Positions 1 to 7,482 of a DNA stretch of 64,000 nt are shown here, one piece after another (the first letter of the stretch is position 1; each line of letters starts with the position of its first letter). The notes under the pieces were generated by a model, which saw only the letters and a program-made list of their open reading frames with translations, did not search any database and had not been told where the DNA came from. A program made the position numbers and the translations under genes. This DNA is from Allobosea sp. CS1GBMeth4 (GTDB lineage Bacteria > Pseudomonadota > Alphaproteobacteria > Rhizobiales > Beijerinckiaceae). The stretch spans positions 124,001 through 188,000 of the forward strand of contig NZ_FYAS01000007.1 in the NCBI RefSeq assembly GCF_900185715.1, in the 5' to 3' direction.

Positions 1-323
1 ACGGCCTTGCCCTCGACGAGCGCGAGGGCGACCGCATCGCCGGCGCGATCGGCGAGGCCGACATCGTCTTCATGAAGCATCACGGCGTCATGGTGCTCGG
101 CCCGACCATCGCCGAGGCCTGGGACGATCTCTACTACCTCGAGCGTGCCTGCGAGGTGCAGACGCTCGCGCTCTCGACCGGCCGCGAGGTGCTGCCGGTG
201 AAGCCGGAGATCGCCGAGGCGGCCTATCGCCAGATGCGCGAGGGCGACCCGGAATCGGCGCGCCTGCACCTGGCTTCGATCCGCCGCCAGCTCGACGCCG
301 AGGAGCCGGTCTATCGCGATTGA
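1..323 (+). CDS. class II aldolase/adducin family protein, C-terminal part
   Basis: This gene enters from the left edge in frame with base 3 and ends at a TGA at 321-323, so only about the last 106 residues are seen. The visible part carries a KHHGVMVLG segment followed by a long helix with WDDLYYLERACE. That is the usual C-terminal part of zinc class II aldolase/adducin proteins, where the paired histidines belong to the metal site. The family cleaves or epimerises sugar phosphates or decarboxylates hydroxy acids; the substrate cannot be told from this fragment. The next gene converges on it. Confidence 0.8.
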   Translation, partial: GLALDEREGDRIAGAIGEADIVFMKHHGVMVLGPTIAEAWDDLYYLERACEVQTLALSTGREVLPVKPEIAEAAYRQMREGDPESARLHLASIRRQLDAEEPVYRD

Positions 324-420
324 GGCGGCCGCGGTCGAAGCTCTCGCCGTCTTTCCGGGACTGCGCGCAGCGGAGGGCCCGGAATAATCCACGACCACGG
401 CAATTCAGTAGAAGCGCAGC

Positions 421-447
421 CGCTTCGCCCTTCTGAAGGGCGAAGCG
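421..447. repeat. hairpin between convergent genes
   Basis: Perfect 10-base arms (CGCTTCGCCC and GGGCGAAGCG) flank a 7-base loop in the gap between two convergent genes. No T-tract follows on either strand, so it may be a weak bidirectional transcript end rather than a classical terminator. Confidence 0.5.
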
Positions 448-449
448 TT

Positions 450-496
450 CATGGGTTCCGGGTTCGCCGCATCGCGGCGCCCCGGAATGACGGCGG
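450..496. repeat. half of a dispersed palindromic element (type A)
   Basis: The stretch has the type A pattern: GGGTTCCGGG, then a small GC hairpin, then CCCCGGAATGACGG. It matches the right half of the complete elements at 5331-5480 and 24628-24785. The left half is not present, so this looks like a solo or decayed copy. Confidence 0.55.
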
Positions 497-515
497 AGCG
501 GATGGAAGCGCAGTC

Positions 516-1982
516 TTACGCACCGAGTTGCCGCAGCAGCCCATCCAGCCGCGCGATGCCCGCTTCGATCTCCGCCTCGTCGAGCGCCGCATAGCCGAGG
601 ACGAGGCCGGCGCGGCGTTCCGAATCGTCCGGCCGGTCATAGAGTCCGCTGACGCCGTAGAGGCCGAGCGAGACCGCCGCCGCGCGCTCCGTCAGCTCGG
701 CCTCGCGCGATTGCGGCAGCCCGTTGATCCAGGCGAGGACATGCAGTCCGGCATCGGTCCCGGCGATGGTGAGGCGCTCGCCCAGCCGCTCGCGCAAGGC
801 CTTCAGCAGCGCGGCGCGCCGCTCGCCATTGCGGCGCCGGGCGCGGCGCACATGCCGCTCATAGGTCCCGCTTTCGATCAGCTCGGCCAGGGCGGCCTGT
901 TCCAGCTCCGGCGTGTGCCGGTCGATCATGCGCTTGGCCCTGGCGAAGACCTCGCGCAGCGCCGGCGGCAGGACGAGATAGCCGAGCCGCAGGGTCGGCG
1001 AGAGCGTCTTCGAGACGGTGCCGAGATAGATCACGCTGCCGGCCTGGTCGAGCGAGCGCAGCGGCGGCACCGGGCCGACGCCATGGCGGTATTCGGCGTC
1101 GTAGTCATCCTCGATGACGAAGGCGCCGTGGCGGGCGGCCCAGGCGAGCAATTCGAGCCGGCGCGGCGCCGACAGGATGCTGCCGAGCGGAAGCTGATGC
1201 GAGGGCGTGACGAAGGCGAGCCGTGCCGGCGGCAGCGCGCTGGTCCGCATGCCCTCGCGGTCGACCGGCTGCGGCGCGAGCTCGGCGCCCGCCGTGAGGA
1301 AGGCCTGGCGGGCGAGGACATAGCCCGGGTCCTCGATCACGACGCGGTCGCCCGGGTCGATCAGCAGCCGGGTGCAGAGGTCGAAGCCCTGCTGCGAGCC
1401 GTTGACGACGAGGATGTCCTCAGCCTCGCAGCGCAGGCCGCGGGCGCGCCAGAGATAGCCTTGCAGCGCCGTGCGCAGCGCCGGCAGGCCGCGCGGATCG
1501 CCATAGCGCAGGCGCGCCGGCCGGCGCGTCGCCGCATGGGTCAAGGCCCGCCGCCAGGCGAGCGTCGGGAAGTCGCCGCCCGCGAGCTCGCCATAGCGGA
1601 AATCGAGCGTGCAGGGCTGCGGGGCCCACGGCACCGGCGACGCGGCCGCCAGCCGGCGGCCATAGGCGGAGAGCCCCGCCGGCTGCGGCGAGGGCATGTT
1701 GTCCGGTGTCGGCTCCGGCCGCGCCAGCCCGCCGGCGACCCGGGCCCGTGCGCCGGGCCGGGTCTCGATATAGCCTTCGGCCGCCAATTGCTCGAAGGCG
1801 GCGGTGACGGTGCTGCGCGACAGGCCCCACTCCGCCGCGAGCGCGCGGGTCGACGGCAGGAGGCTGCCAGGTGCGTGGAGCCCGGTCGCGATCTCGCCCC
1901 TGATCGCGGCGACGACCCGTCGTTGGTCGCCAGGATCATGCTGGACTGGACCAGTTGAAATGGTCGAAACTGGCCGTTTCAT
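516..1982 (-). CDS. MocR/PdxR-type transcriptional regulator (GntR HTH fused to aminotransferase)
   Basis: The 488-residue protein has a GntR-type winged helix at about residues 20-85 and a fold-type I aminotransferase domain from about 115 to the end. The PLP lysine is K325 in GTVSKTLSP, preceded by EDDYDAEYR near 291-299, which holds the cofactor aspartate. MocR proteins sense amino acids or vitamin B6 forms through PLP and usually control a neighbouring gene. Here the start lies only 50 bases from the divergent PaiB-like gene, its likely target. Candidate operator repeats lie just inside its own reading frame (1945-1973). The effector is not deducible. Confidence 0.88.
   Translation of the reverse strand: MKRPVSTISTGPVQHDPGDQRRVVAAIRGEIATGLHAPGSLLPSTRALAAEWGLSRSTVTAAFEQLAAEGYIETRPGARARVAGGLARPEPTPDNMPSPQPAGLSAYGRRLAAASPVPWAPQPCTLDFRYGELAGGDFPTLAWRRALTHAATRRPARLRYGDPRGLPALRTALQGYLWRARGLRCEAEDILVVNGSQQGFDLCTRLLIDPGDRVVIEDPGYVLARQAFLTAGAELAPQPVDREGMRTSALPPARLAFVTPSHQLPLGSILSAPRRLELLAWAARHGAFVIEDDYDAEYRHGVGPVPPLRSLDQAGSVIYLGTVSKTLSPTLRLGYLVLPPALREVFARAKRMIDRHTPELEQAALAELIESGTYERHVRRARRRNGERRAALLKALRERLGERLTIAGTDAGLHVLAWINGLPQSREAELTERAAAVSLGLYGVSGLYDRPDDSERRAGLVLGYAALDEAEIEAGIARLDGLLRQLGA
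1945..1973. promoter_or_regulatory. candidate MocR operator repeats
   Basis: Two overlapping palindromes are present: ACTGGACCAGT at 1945-1955, and CCAGTT (1951-1956) paired with AACTGG (1968-1973). CTGGACC-like repeats are typical of MocR-family sites. They overlap the first codons of the regulator gene and lie about 60 bases before the divergent gene. Function is inferred from position and sequence only. Confidence 0.4.
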
Positions 1983-2032
1983 GCAGGCCAGATTAAGGGC
2001 ATGACGGCGGCGACCGCAAGGAGACCCAGACG

Positions 2033-2662
2033 ATGTACACGCCTCCGGCCTTCCGCATCGACGACCGCGCCGAGATCCACGCGATGATGCGCGCCTGCCG
2101 GCTCGCCACCCTCGTCACCGCCACGGCCGACGGCCTGCTCGCCACGCCGCTGCCGCTGATCCTCGCGGCGGAGGAGGGCGAATGCGGCGTGCTCTACGGC
2201 CATCTCGCCCGCGCCAACCCGCAATGGCAGAGGGAGGCGATCGGCGAGGCCATGGTGCTGTTCAACGGCCCCGACGCCTATGTCACGCCGTCCTGGTACG
2301 AGACCAAGCGCGAGACCGGCAAGGTCGTGCCGACCTGGAACTATCAGGCGGTGCACGCCTACGGCCCGGCCGAGTTCTTCGAGGATCCGGAGCGCCTGCT
2401 CGACGCGGTAACCCGCCTCACCGATCTGCACGAGGGCGCGCGGGCGGAGCCCTGGGCGGTCGGCGACGCGCCTCCCGCCTTCGTGCAGGCGCAGCTGCGC
2501 GGCATCATCGGCCTGCGCATCCCGATCTCCCGGTTCGAAGGTAAGCGCAAGATGAGCCAGAACCGCCCGCTGGCCGACCGGATCGGCGTCGCCGGGGGAT
2601 TGGCCGCAAGCGAGCGCTTGAGCGACCGGATCGTCGCAGCGATGGTGCCGACCGAGGGCTGA
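2033..2662 (+). CDS. FMN-binding PaiB-like protein
   Basis: The 209-residue protein begins MYTPPAFRIDD and contains ATLVTATADGLLATPLPLIL and WNYQAVHAYGPAEFF, both typical of the PaiB/FMN-binding negative transcriptional regulator family with a split-barrel flavin fold. AAGGAG lies nine bases before the ATG. Family members were first described as repressors in Bacillus, but many are probably flavin-dependent enzymes with no DNA-binding part, and this one shows no helix-turn-helix. It is divergently transcribed from the MocR regulator, which suggests that MocR controls it. Confidence 0.85.
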   Translation: MYTPPAFRIDDRAEIHAMMRACRLATLVTATADGLLATPLPLILAAEEGECGVLYGHLARANPQWQREAIGEAMVLFNGPDAYVTPSWYETKRETGKVVPTWNYQAVHAYGPAEFFEDPERLLDAVTRLTDLHEGARAEPWAVGDAPPAFVQAQLRGIIGLRIPISRFEGKRKMSQNRPLADRIGVAGGLAASERLSDRIVAAMVPTEG

Positions 2663-2664
2663 GG

Positions 2665-2884
2665 CGCCGTCTTTCCGGGGCAGGCCGAAGGCCTGAGCCC
2701 GGAACCCATCAACACGACGTTACCCGTCATTGCGAGGAGCGTCAGCGACGAAGCAATCCAGGCAGGCGTAGAGCGAGCCCACCAGGATTGCTTCGCTACG
2801 CTCGCAATGACGCGGACGACCTTGGAAAGGTTGAGTTCATGGGTTCCGGGCCCTTCGCTGCGCGAAGTCCCGGAATGACGGCGT
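2665..2884. repeat. type A palindromic element interrupted by a type B element
   Basis: The outer arms are CGCCGTCTTTCCGGGG (2665-2680) and CCCGGAATGACGGCG (2870-2884). A second arm pair is GGAACCCAT with ATGGGTTCC. In the loop sits a complete type B element (2725-2812) with arms CGTCATTGCGAG and CTCGCAATGACG and inner arms AGCAATCC/GGATTGCT. It lies between two convergent genes and fills nearly the whole gap. Confidence 0.75.
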
Positions 2885-2905
2885 GTCGTAGCGTCAAACG
2901 GACGC

Positions 2906-3535
2906 TCAATCCTGCGTCTCGCCCTCATAGGGCGTGGCGCGCATGGACGGGCGTTGGCTGAAGCGGTCATACCAGCCGGCGAGCCTCGGCGCCCGCGCGC
3001 GAAAATCCGGCAGGCGACGGAAGCTGAGCCACGCCAAAGCCGTCGCCAGCCCGATCTGGCCGACCGTGACCGGCCCGTCGAGATCGGCCTGACTCTCGAG
3101 ATGATCATAGGCCTCGAGCAGCTTTGTCGTCTGGCCTGCGGCGAGCGGCGGATAGCGCAGGGCTTCGGGCCGGCGCTCGCTCTCCCAGCGCAGTGCGATG
3201 CCGGCATCGCACAGGCCCTGGGCCAGCGCCTGCAGGCGCAACGCCGAATAGCGCGCCGGCCCCTCGCGCGGGATCAGCGCGCCTGCGCCGGCGAGCCGGT
3301 CGAGATAGTCGCAGATCACCACCGAATCGAAGAGCGCGCCGGCATCCGGCGTCAGCAGCACCGGCACCTTGCCGAGCGGGTTCTGGGCGAAGACCGCGTC
3401 GTTTCGGTTGGTCGGGCTGGTCTCGTGGTGGACGACATCGAGGCGCCCGGCCAGGCCGAGCTCATGCGCGCAGACCAGGACCTTGCGGGCATAGGGCGAG
3501 TGGCTCTGGTAGAGCAGCGTCAGCCTGTCCGTCAT
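2906..3535 (-). CDS. glutathione S-transferase family protein
   Basis: About 209 residues. The N-terminal thioredoxin fold has SHSPYARKV as the glutathione-activating region and NPLGKVPVL with the cis-proline. An all-helical C-terminal domain follows. The ATG at 3535 overlaps the stop of the ammonia-lyase gene (TGATG arrangement); a GTG three bases earlier is also possible. The overlap implies translational coupling, so the protein is probably made together with the lyase. The substrate is unknown. Confidence 0.85.
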   Translation of the reverse strand: MTDRLTLLYQSHSPYARKVLVCAHELGLAGRLDVVHHETSPTNRNDAVFAQNPLGKVPVLLTPDAGALFDSVVICDYLDRLAGAGALIPREGPARYSALRLQALAQGLCDAGIALRWESERRPEALRYPPLAAGQTTKLLEAYDHLESQADLDGPVTVGQIGLATALAWLSFRRLPDFRARAPRLAGWYDRFSQRPSMRATPYEGETQD

Positions 3536-4731
3536 CACGCGGCCTTGCCCGCGACCTCGGCCGGCGTCAGCCCGACGAGCTCGGCATAGCGCTCCGAATC
3601 GGTGGCGCCCTCGGTCACGATGGCGAAGACGCGCGAGCCGGCGTCGAGCTTCAGCGCCGCCCGCGCCTGCGGATCGCGCAGCGCCGCGAGCAGCCCGGCG
3701 AAGCCGGCGGCGCCGCTCTCGCCGGCGACGATCGCCGGATCGCCGCCGACCGGGCGCGCCAGCCTGTTCATCGCCTCGACCGCGATATCGTCCTCGACCG
3801 TCATGAAGGCGTCGGCGACGCGCGACAGCACGCGCCAGGCGAGCGGCGAGGGGTCGTAGCAGTCGAGCATCGCCATCACCGTCGGCTCGCCATGCGCGGC
3901 CTTGGTCGGCCGTCCGGCACGGGCGCTCTCGAACAGACAGGCGGCGCGGGCCGGATCGACCACGGTGAAGATCGGCCTGGCCTCGCCGAGCGCCAGCGCC
4001 AGATGGGCCGCGCTCGCCGCGGCGATGCCGCCGACGCCGGCCTGGACGAAGACATGGGTCGGCGGCGCGGGCAGCTGGCGCAGGGCTTCGCGGATGATCG
4101 CGGTATAGCCCTGCATCACGAGCCCCGGAATGCGCTCATAGCCGTCCCAGGAGGTGTCGGAGACGACCGTCCAGCCACGTTCCGCCGAGACGCGGGCGGC
4201 CTCGACGACGGATTCGTCATAGGTGCCGTCGAAGCGGACGATCTCGGCGCCGAAGCGGGCGATCGCCGCGGCGCGCGGCTCGCTGACGCCGGCATGCACG
4301 AAGATCACCGACCTTGCGCCGACGAGACTGGCGCCCTGCGCGACCGAGCGGCCGTGATTGCCGTCGGTGGCGCAGGCGAAGGTCATCCCGGCGGCGATCG
4401 CGCGCACCTCGGGCGAGGTCAGCTCGGCTTCGTCGAGCGCACGCCCGAGGCGTTCGCTCGCGGCCTCAAGCACCAGCCGCGCCACGGCATAGGCGCCGCC
4501 AAGTGCCTTGAAGCTGCCGAGGCCGAGCCGCTGGCCCTCGTCCTTGAGATGCAGCGCGCCGAGGCCGAGCTCCGCGGCGAGGGCGGGCAGGGCCTGCACC
4601 GGCGTCGCCACATGCTCGGGCCGTCCGTCGAGATGCCGCTCGATCGCGTCGGCCCCGGCCGGGCCGAGCGTCTCCGCATCGACCGGATGGAGCGGCTGGC
4701 GAAAATCCGGGAGCTGGTTGAGCAGGAGCAT
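3535..4731 (-). CDS. dpaL: diaminopropionate ammonia-lyase
   Basis: This is a fold-type II PLP enzyme. The PLP lysine is K75 in GSFKALGGAYA, and TDGNHGRSVA is the substrate/cofactor asparagine loop. The order of motifs and the length (398 residues) match diaminopropionate ammonia-lyase, which splits 2,3-diaminopropionate (and serine/threonine weakly) to pyruvate or 2-oxobutyrate plus ammonia. I placed the start at 4731 because AGAGG lies six bases upstream and the protein then begins MLLLNQLPDF; a frame runs further upstream but would cover the promoter region. An Lrp-type regulator is divergent from it and a GST is coupled downstream. Confidence 0.83.
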   Translation of the reverse strand: MLLLNQLPDFRQPLHPVDAETLGPAGADAIERHLDGRPEHVATPVQALPALAAELGLGALHLKDEGQRLGLGSFKALGGAYAVARLVLEAASERLGRALDEAELTSPEVRAIAAGMTFACATDGNHGRSVAQGASLVGARSVIFVHAGVSEPRAAAIARFGAEIVRFDGTYDESVVEAARVSAERGWTVVSDTSWDGYERIPGLVMQGYTAIIREALRQLPAPPTHVFVQAGVGGIAAASAAHLALALGEARPIFTVVDPARAACLFESARAGRPTKAAHGEPTVMAMLDCYDPSPLAWRVLSRVADAFMTVEDDIAVEAMNRLARPVGGDPAIVAGESGAAGFAGLLAALRDPQARAALKLDAGSRVFAIVTEGATDSERYAELVGLTPAEVAGKAA

Positions 4732-4765
4732 GGCTTGCCTCTTTGGTGTCGGAGCGAAGGGATAT

Positions 4766-4812
4766 TGCAAGAGCCGCGAAAAAGGCGCTGCAATCGCCCC
4801 CCAGTGCTGCAA
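4766..4812. promoter_or_regulatory. divergent promoter region with three TGCAA repeats
   Basis: TGCAA occurs at 4766-4770, 4789-4793 and 4808-4812, spaced 23 and 19 bases, in the 113-base gap between dpaL and the Lrp-type gene. Repeated sites on roughly the same face of the helix would fit an octameric Lrp/AsnC protein, but this is only a suggestion from spacing. Confidence 0.25.
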
Positions 4813-4844
4813 GTTTGTTTCACGATCACTGTTGGAGCCCCGCC

Positions 4845-5324
4845 TTGAGCGAGTCGTCCGTCCCCACCCTCGATGCTTTCGACCGGGCCATCCTCGCCAT
4901 CCTGCAGCAGGACAACACCACCCCGCAGCGCGTGATCGGCGAGAGGGTCAACCTGTCGGCCCCGGCCGTGCAGCGCCGCATCCGCCGGATGGAGAGGGAC
5001 GGCGTCATCGCCGCCAATGTCGCGATCGTCGATCCGGCGGCGCTCGGCCATCCGATCACGCTCTTCGTCGAGGTCGAGCTCGTCAGCGAGACGGCGAAGG
5101 ACATCGACGCGGCCAAGCGCGCCTTCCTCGCCGCGCCCGAGGTGCAGCAATGCTACTACGTCACCGGCGAGGTCGACTTCATGCTGGTCGTGCTGGTGCC
5201 GAGCATGACGGCCTATGAGGCGCTGACCCGCCGCCTCTTCTTCGCCGACGCCAATATCCGCAAGTTCAGGACTTTCGTCGCGATGGACCGGGTCAAGGCG
5301 GGGCTCAGCGTGCCTGTCGATTAG
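4845..5324 (+). CDS. Lrp/AsnC family transcriptional regulator
   Basis: With the TTG start at 4845 the protein has 159 residues, the normal length for the family. GGAG lies seven bases upstream, and the first in-frame ATG further up would add 34 residues without family support. An N-terminal helix-turn-helix (LDAFDRAILAILQQDN to RIRRMERDGVI) is followed by the RAM ligand-binding domain (EVQQCYYVTGEVDFMLVV). It is divergent from the diaminopropionate ammonia-lyase gene and most likely controls that operon in response to an amino acid. Confidence 0.87.
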   Translation: MSESSVPTLDAFDRAILAILQQDNTTPQRVIGERVNLSAPAVQRRIRRMERDGVIAANVAIVDPAALGHPITLFVEVELVSETAKDIDAAKRAFLAAPEVQQCYYVTGEVDFMLVVLVPSMTAYEALTRRLFFADANIRKFRTFVAMDRVKAGLSVPVD

Positions 5325-5330
5325 CGCTCG

Positions 5331-5480
5331 CCGTCATTCCGGGGCGGCGCGTCAGCGCCGAGCCCGGAATCCAGAACCGATGCCGCTTCCGAAGAAGCCA
5401 GCCAGCTGCCGAGACTTCACAAGAGCCGCCATCGGTTCTGGATTCCGGGCTCAGGCCTTCGGCCCGCCCCGGAATGACGG
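5331..5480. repeat. complete type A palindromic element
   Basis: The outer arms (CCGTCATTCCGGGGCGG at 5331-5347, CCGCCCCGGAATGACGG at 5464-5480) are perfect. So is an inner 22-base pair of arms at 5361-5382 and 5430-5451. The element fills the gap between two convergent genes and could form a large cruciform or a strong RNA hairpin from either strand. Confidence 0.8.
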
Positions 5481-5501
5481 CGGTGGTTGCTGCGGCGAAC
5501 G

Positions 5502-6395
5502 TCAGGACGTCAGCGCGCCGGCCGTCATGCCCTGGACCATGAACTTCTGCAGGAAGATGAAGGCCATCACCAGCGGCAGGCTCGCCAGCACCGAGAACGC
5601 CATCATCGTGTTCCAGTCGGTGACGAACTCGGCCATCAGGCTGTAGATCGCCATGGTCAGCACCCGGTTTTCCCAGGATTCGATCAGCACCACCGCGAAC
5701 AGGAACTCGTTCCAGGCGAGCAGGAAGGTGTAGAGCCCGGCGCCGATGAAGGCGGGATAGGACATCGGCACCAGCGTCCTGAAGATCGCGCCGAGCCGCG
5801 AGCAGCCGTCCACCATAGCCGCCTCCTCGATGTCGCGCGGGATGTTGATGAAGTAGCTGCGCAGCATCAGGATGCAGAAGGGCAGGGTGAAGGTCAGGTA
5901 GACGATCACCAGCGAGGTGCGCGTGTCGTAGAGCCCGAGCGTGATGAAGATCCGGAAATAGGGGATGCAGAGCAGCACCAGCGGGAACATCTGCGTGGTG
6001 ATCAGGAACATCAGCACCGCCCGCTGGCCGGCGAACTTGAAGCGCGCCAGCGCATAGGCGGCCATCGCTCCGAGGACGAGCGAGAGCGCCGTCACCAGCA
6101 GCGAGATCAGCATCGTGTTGGCGAAGACGACGAGATAGCGCGGGCTGGCGAAGATCTTGCGATAGCCCTCCAGCGTGAACACCTGCGGCAGCCATTCCGG
6201 CGGCATCCGCATCACCTCGATGTTCGGCCTGACCGAGACCGTCAGCATCCAGGCGAGCGGGAAGAACACGATCGCGATCGCGATCAGCAGCAGCAGATAG
6301 GACGCGATATTGATCAGGCGCTCGCGTCCGCGAATGCCGATCTTGCCGAGATAGGGCCGTGGGTGCGCCACTGCGACGGGCTGGGCAACGGTCAT
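5502..6395 (-). CDS. carbohydrate ABC transporter permease (MalG type)
   Basis: The 297-residue inner-membrane protein has six predicted membrane segments and the EAAMVDGCSRLGAIFRTLVP coupling loop of sugar-type permeases, which contacts the ATPase. The start at 6395 overlaps the stop of the upstream permease by four bases (ATGA), so the two are translationally coupled. With the adjacent MalF-type permease and binding protein it forms a CUT1-type importer. No ATP-binding subunit gene is found in the window, so a shared ATPase encoded elsewhere is probably used. Confidence 0.9.
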   Translation of the reverse strand: MTVAQPVAVAHPRPYLGKIGIRGRERLINIASYLLLLIAIAIVFFPLAWMLTVSVRPNIEVMRMPPEWLPQVFTLEGYRKIFASPRYLVVFANTMLISLLVTALSLVLGAMAAYALARFKFAGQRAVLMFLITTQMFPLVLLCIPYFRIFITLGLYDTRTSLVIVYLTFTLPFCILMLRSYFINIPRDIEEAAMVDGCSRLGAIFRTLVPMSYPAFIGAGLYTFLLAWNEFLFAVVLIESWENRVLTMAIYSLMAEFVTDWNTMMAFSVLASLPLVMAFIFLQKFMVQGMTAGALTS

Positions 6396-7285
6396 TGCTG
6401 GTTGCTCATGGTTCGGCGGACATAGATGGCGCTGACGATGAACAGCACGATGAACATCACCACGGCCTCGGCCGAGGCGTAGCCGAATTTCAGCTTCTGG
6501 AAGCCGTCGAAATAGATCGCCGTTGCCAGCACTTCCGAGGCGTGCGCCGGCCCGCCGCCGGTCATGACATAGACCGGGTCGAAGGCGCGGAAGGTCCAGA
6601 TCGAGTCGAGCAGCACGATGGTGGTGATGACGCCGCGCAACTGCGGCAGGGTGATGTGCCAGAACTGCCGGAACAGCGAGGCGCCGTCGATCTCGGCCGC
6701 CTCGTAGAGCTGCTTGGGGATCGCCTGCAGGCCGGCGAGCAGCATCACCATGAAGAAGGGGAAGGCGCGCCAGACGTTCATCGCCGTCACCGAGCCGAGC
6801 GCCGTCGCGGGATCGCCGAGCCAGGAGATGGTGACGTTGGAGTCGATCAGGCCGAGCGAGACGAGCAGGCCGTTGAGCACGCCGAAGGGCTGCAGCATCA
6901 GCACCCAGATCATGCCGGCGACGGTCGGCGCCAGCAGCCAGGGCACGATCAGGAGGCCGCGGGCGATCGTCCGGAAGGCCGGATCGAGATGCATGTTGAG
7001 CAGCAGCGCCAGGCCGAGCCCGATCACCAGATGCAGCACCACGCTGAAGAAGGTGAAGATCACGGTCTGCCAGAAGGCGCGCCAGAACAGCGGGTCGTTC
7101 GCCAGCGCGATGTAGTTGCCGAGCCCGACCCAGACCTCGCGCTGAAGGTTGCTGTCGTGGAAGCTCAGGCGGACCACGTCGATCAGCGGGTAGATCAGCA
7201 GCGCGACGAGGATCGTCAGCGACGGCCACAGGAAGGACGCGGCCAGGAACTCCTCGCGGTATTTGCGTTTGAGCGTCAGCAGCAT
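6392..7285 (-). CDS. carbohydrate ABC transporter permease (MalF type)
   Basis: The 297-residue membrane protein begins MLLTLKRKYREEF at 7285. An upstream frame extension would run through a dispersed repeat and lacks family similarity. It has about six membrane segments and the coupling motif EAAEIDGASLFRQFWHITLP. It is the first of two coupled permease genes and lies about 200 bases after the binding-protein gene. A repeat element in that gap may lower read-through into the permeases. The sugar is unknown, but the downstream kinase and aldolase suggest that the substrate is phosphorylated and cleaved. Confidence 0.9.
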   Translation of the reverse strand: MLLTLKRKYREEFLAASFLWPSLTILVALLIYPLIDVVRLSFHDSNLQREVWVGLGNYIALANDPLFWRAFWQTVIFTFFSVVLHLVIGLGLALLLNMHLDPAFRTIARGLLIVPWLLAPTVAGMIWVLMLQPFGVLNGLLVSLGLIDSNVTISWLGDPATALGSVTAMNVWRAFPFFMVMLLAGLQAIPKQLYEAAEIDGASLFRQFWHITLPQLRGVITTIVLLDSIWTFRAFDPVYVMTGGGPAHASEVLATAIYFDGFQKLKFGYASAEAVVMFIVLFIVSAIYVRRTMSNQQ

Positions 7286-7340
7286 GACTCGCCGATCGTT
7301 GCGGGGCGGCGGCACATGACCGCCTCTCAGAATGATCCGA

Positions 7341-7452
7341 GTCATCCCGGACGAGCGGCGGTAGCCGCGCCGATCCGGGATCCATTCCGGAGCCTCGTCG
7401 ATGAAGGCTCGGGCATGGGTCCCGGGTCTCCCTTCGGGCGCCCCGGGACGAC
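7341..7452. repeat. palindromic element (type A variant) between binding protein and permease genes
   Basis: GTCATCCCGG at 7341-7350 pairs with CCGGGACGAC at 7443-7452 with one mismatch, and inner arms GATCCGGGATCCAT/ATGGGTCCCGGG are present. It lies inside an operon between the solute-binding gene and the first permease gene. Hairpins in this position often protect the upstream mRNA, giving more binding protein than permease. Confidence 0.6.
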
Positions 7453-7482
7453 TTGCGTGTTCAACCCCGAAAGGGGGAGGGA

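Noticed and set aside
528-1958. Long open frame on the plus strand opposite the MocR gene
   Set aside because: It is the mirror of a well-supported gene in high-GC DNA; the translation is arginine/glutamine-rich low-complexity sequence with no family match.
5502-7385. A single 627-residue protein covering both ABC permeases
   Set aside because: Only the C-terminal 297 residues have permease sequence; the rest is an out-of-frame reading of the MalF-type gene. The ATGA overlap at 6392-6395 marks the true boundary.
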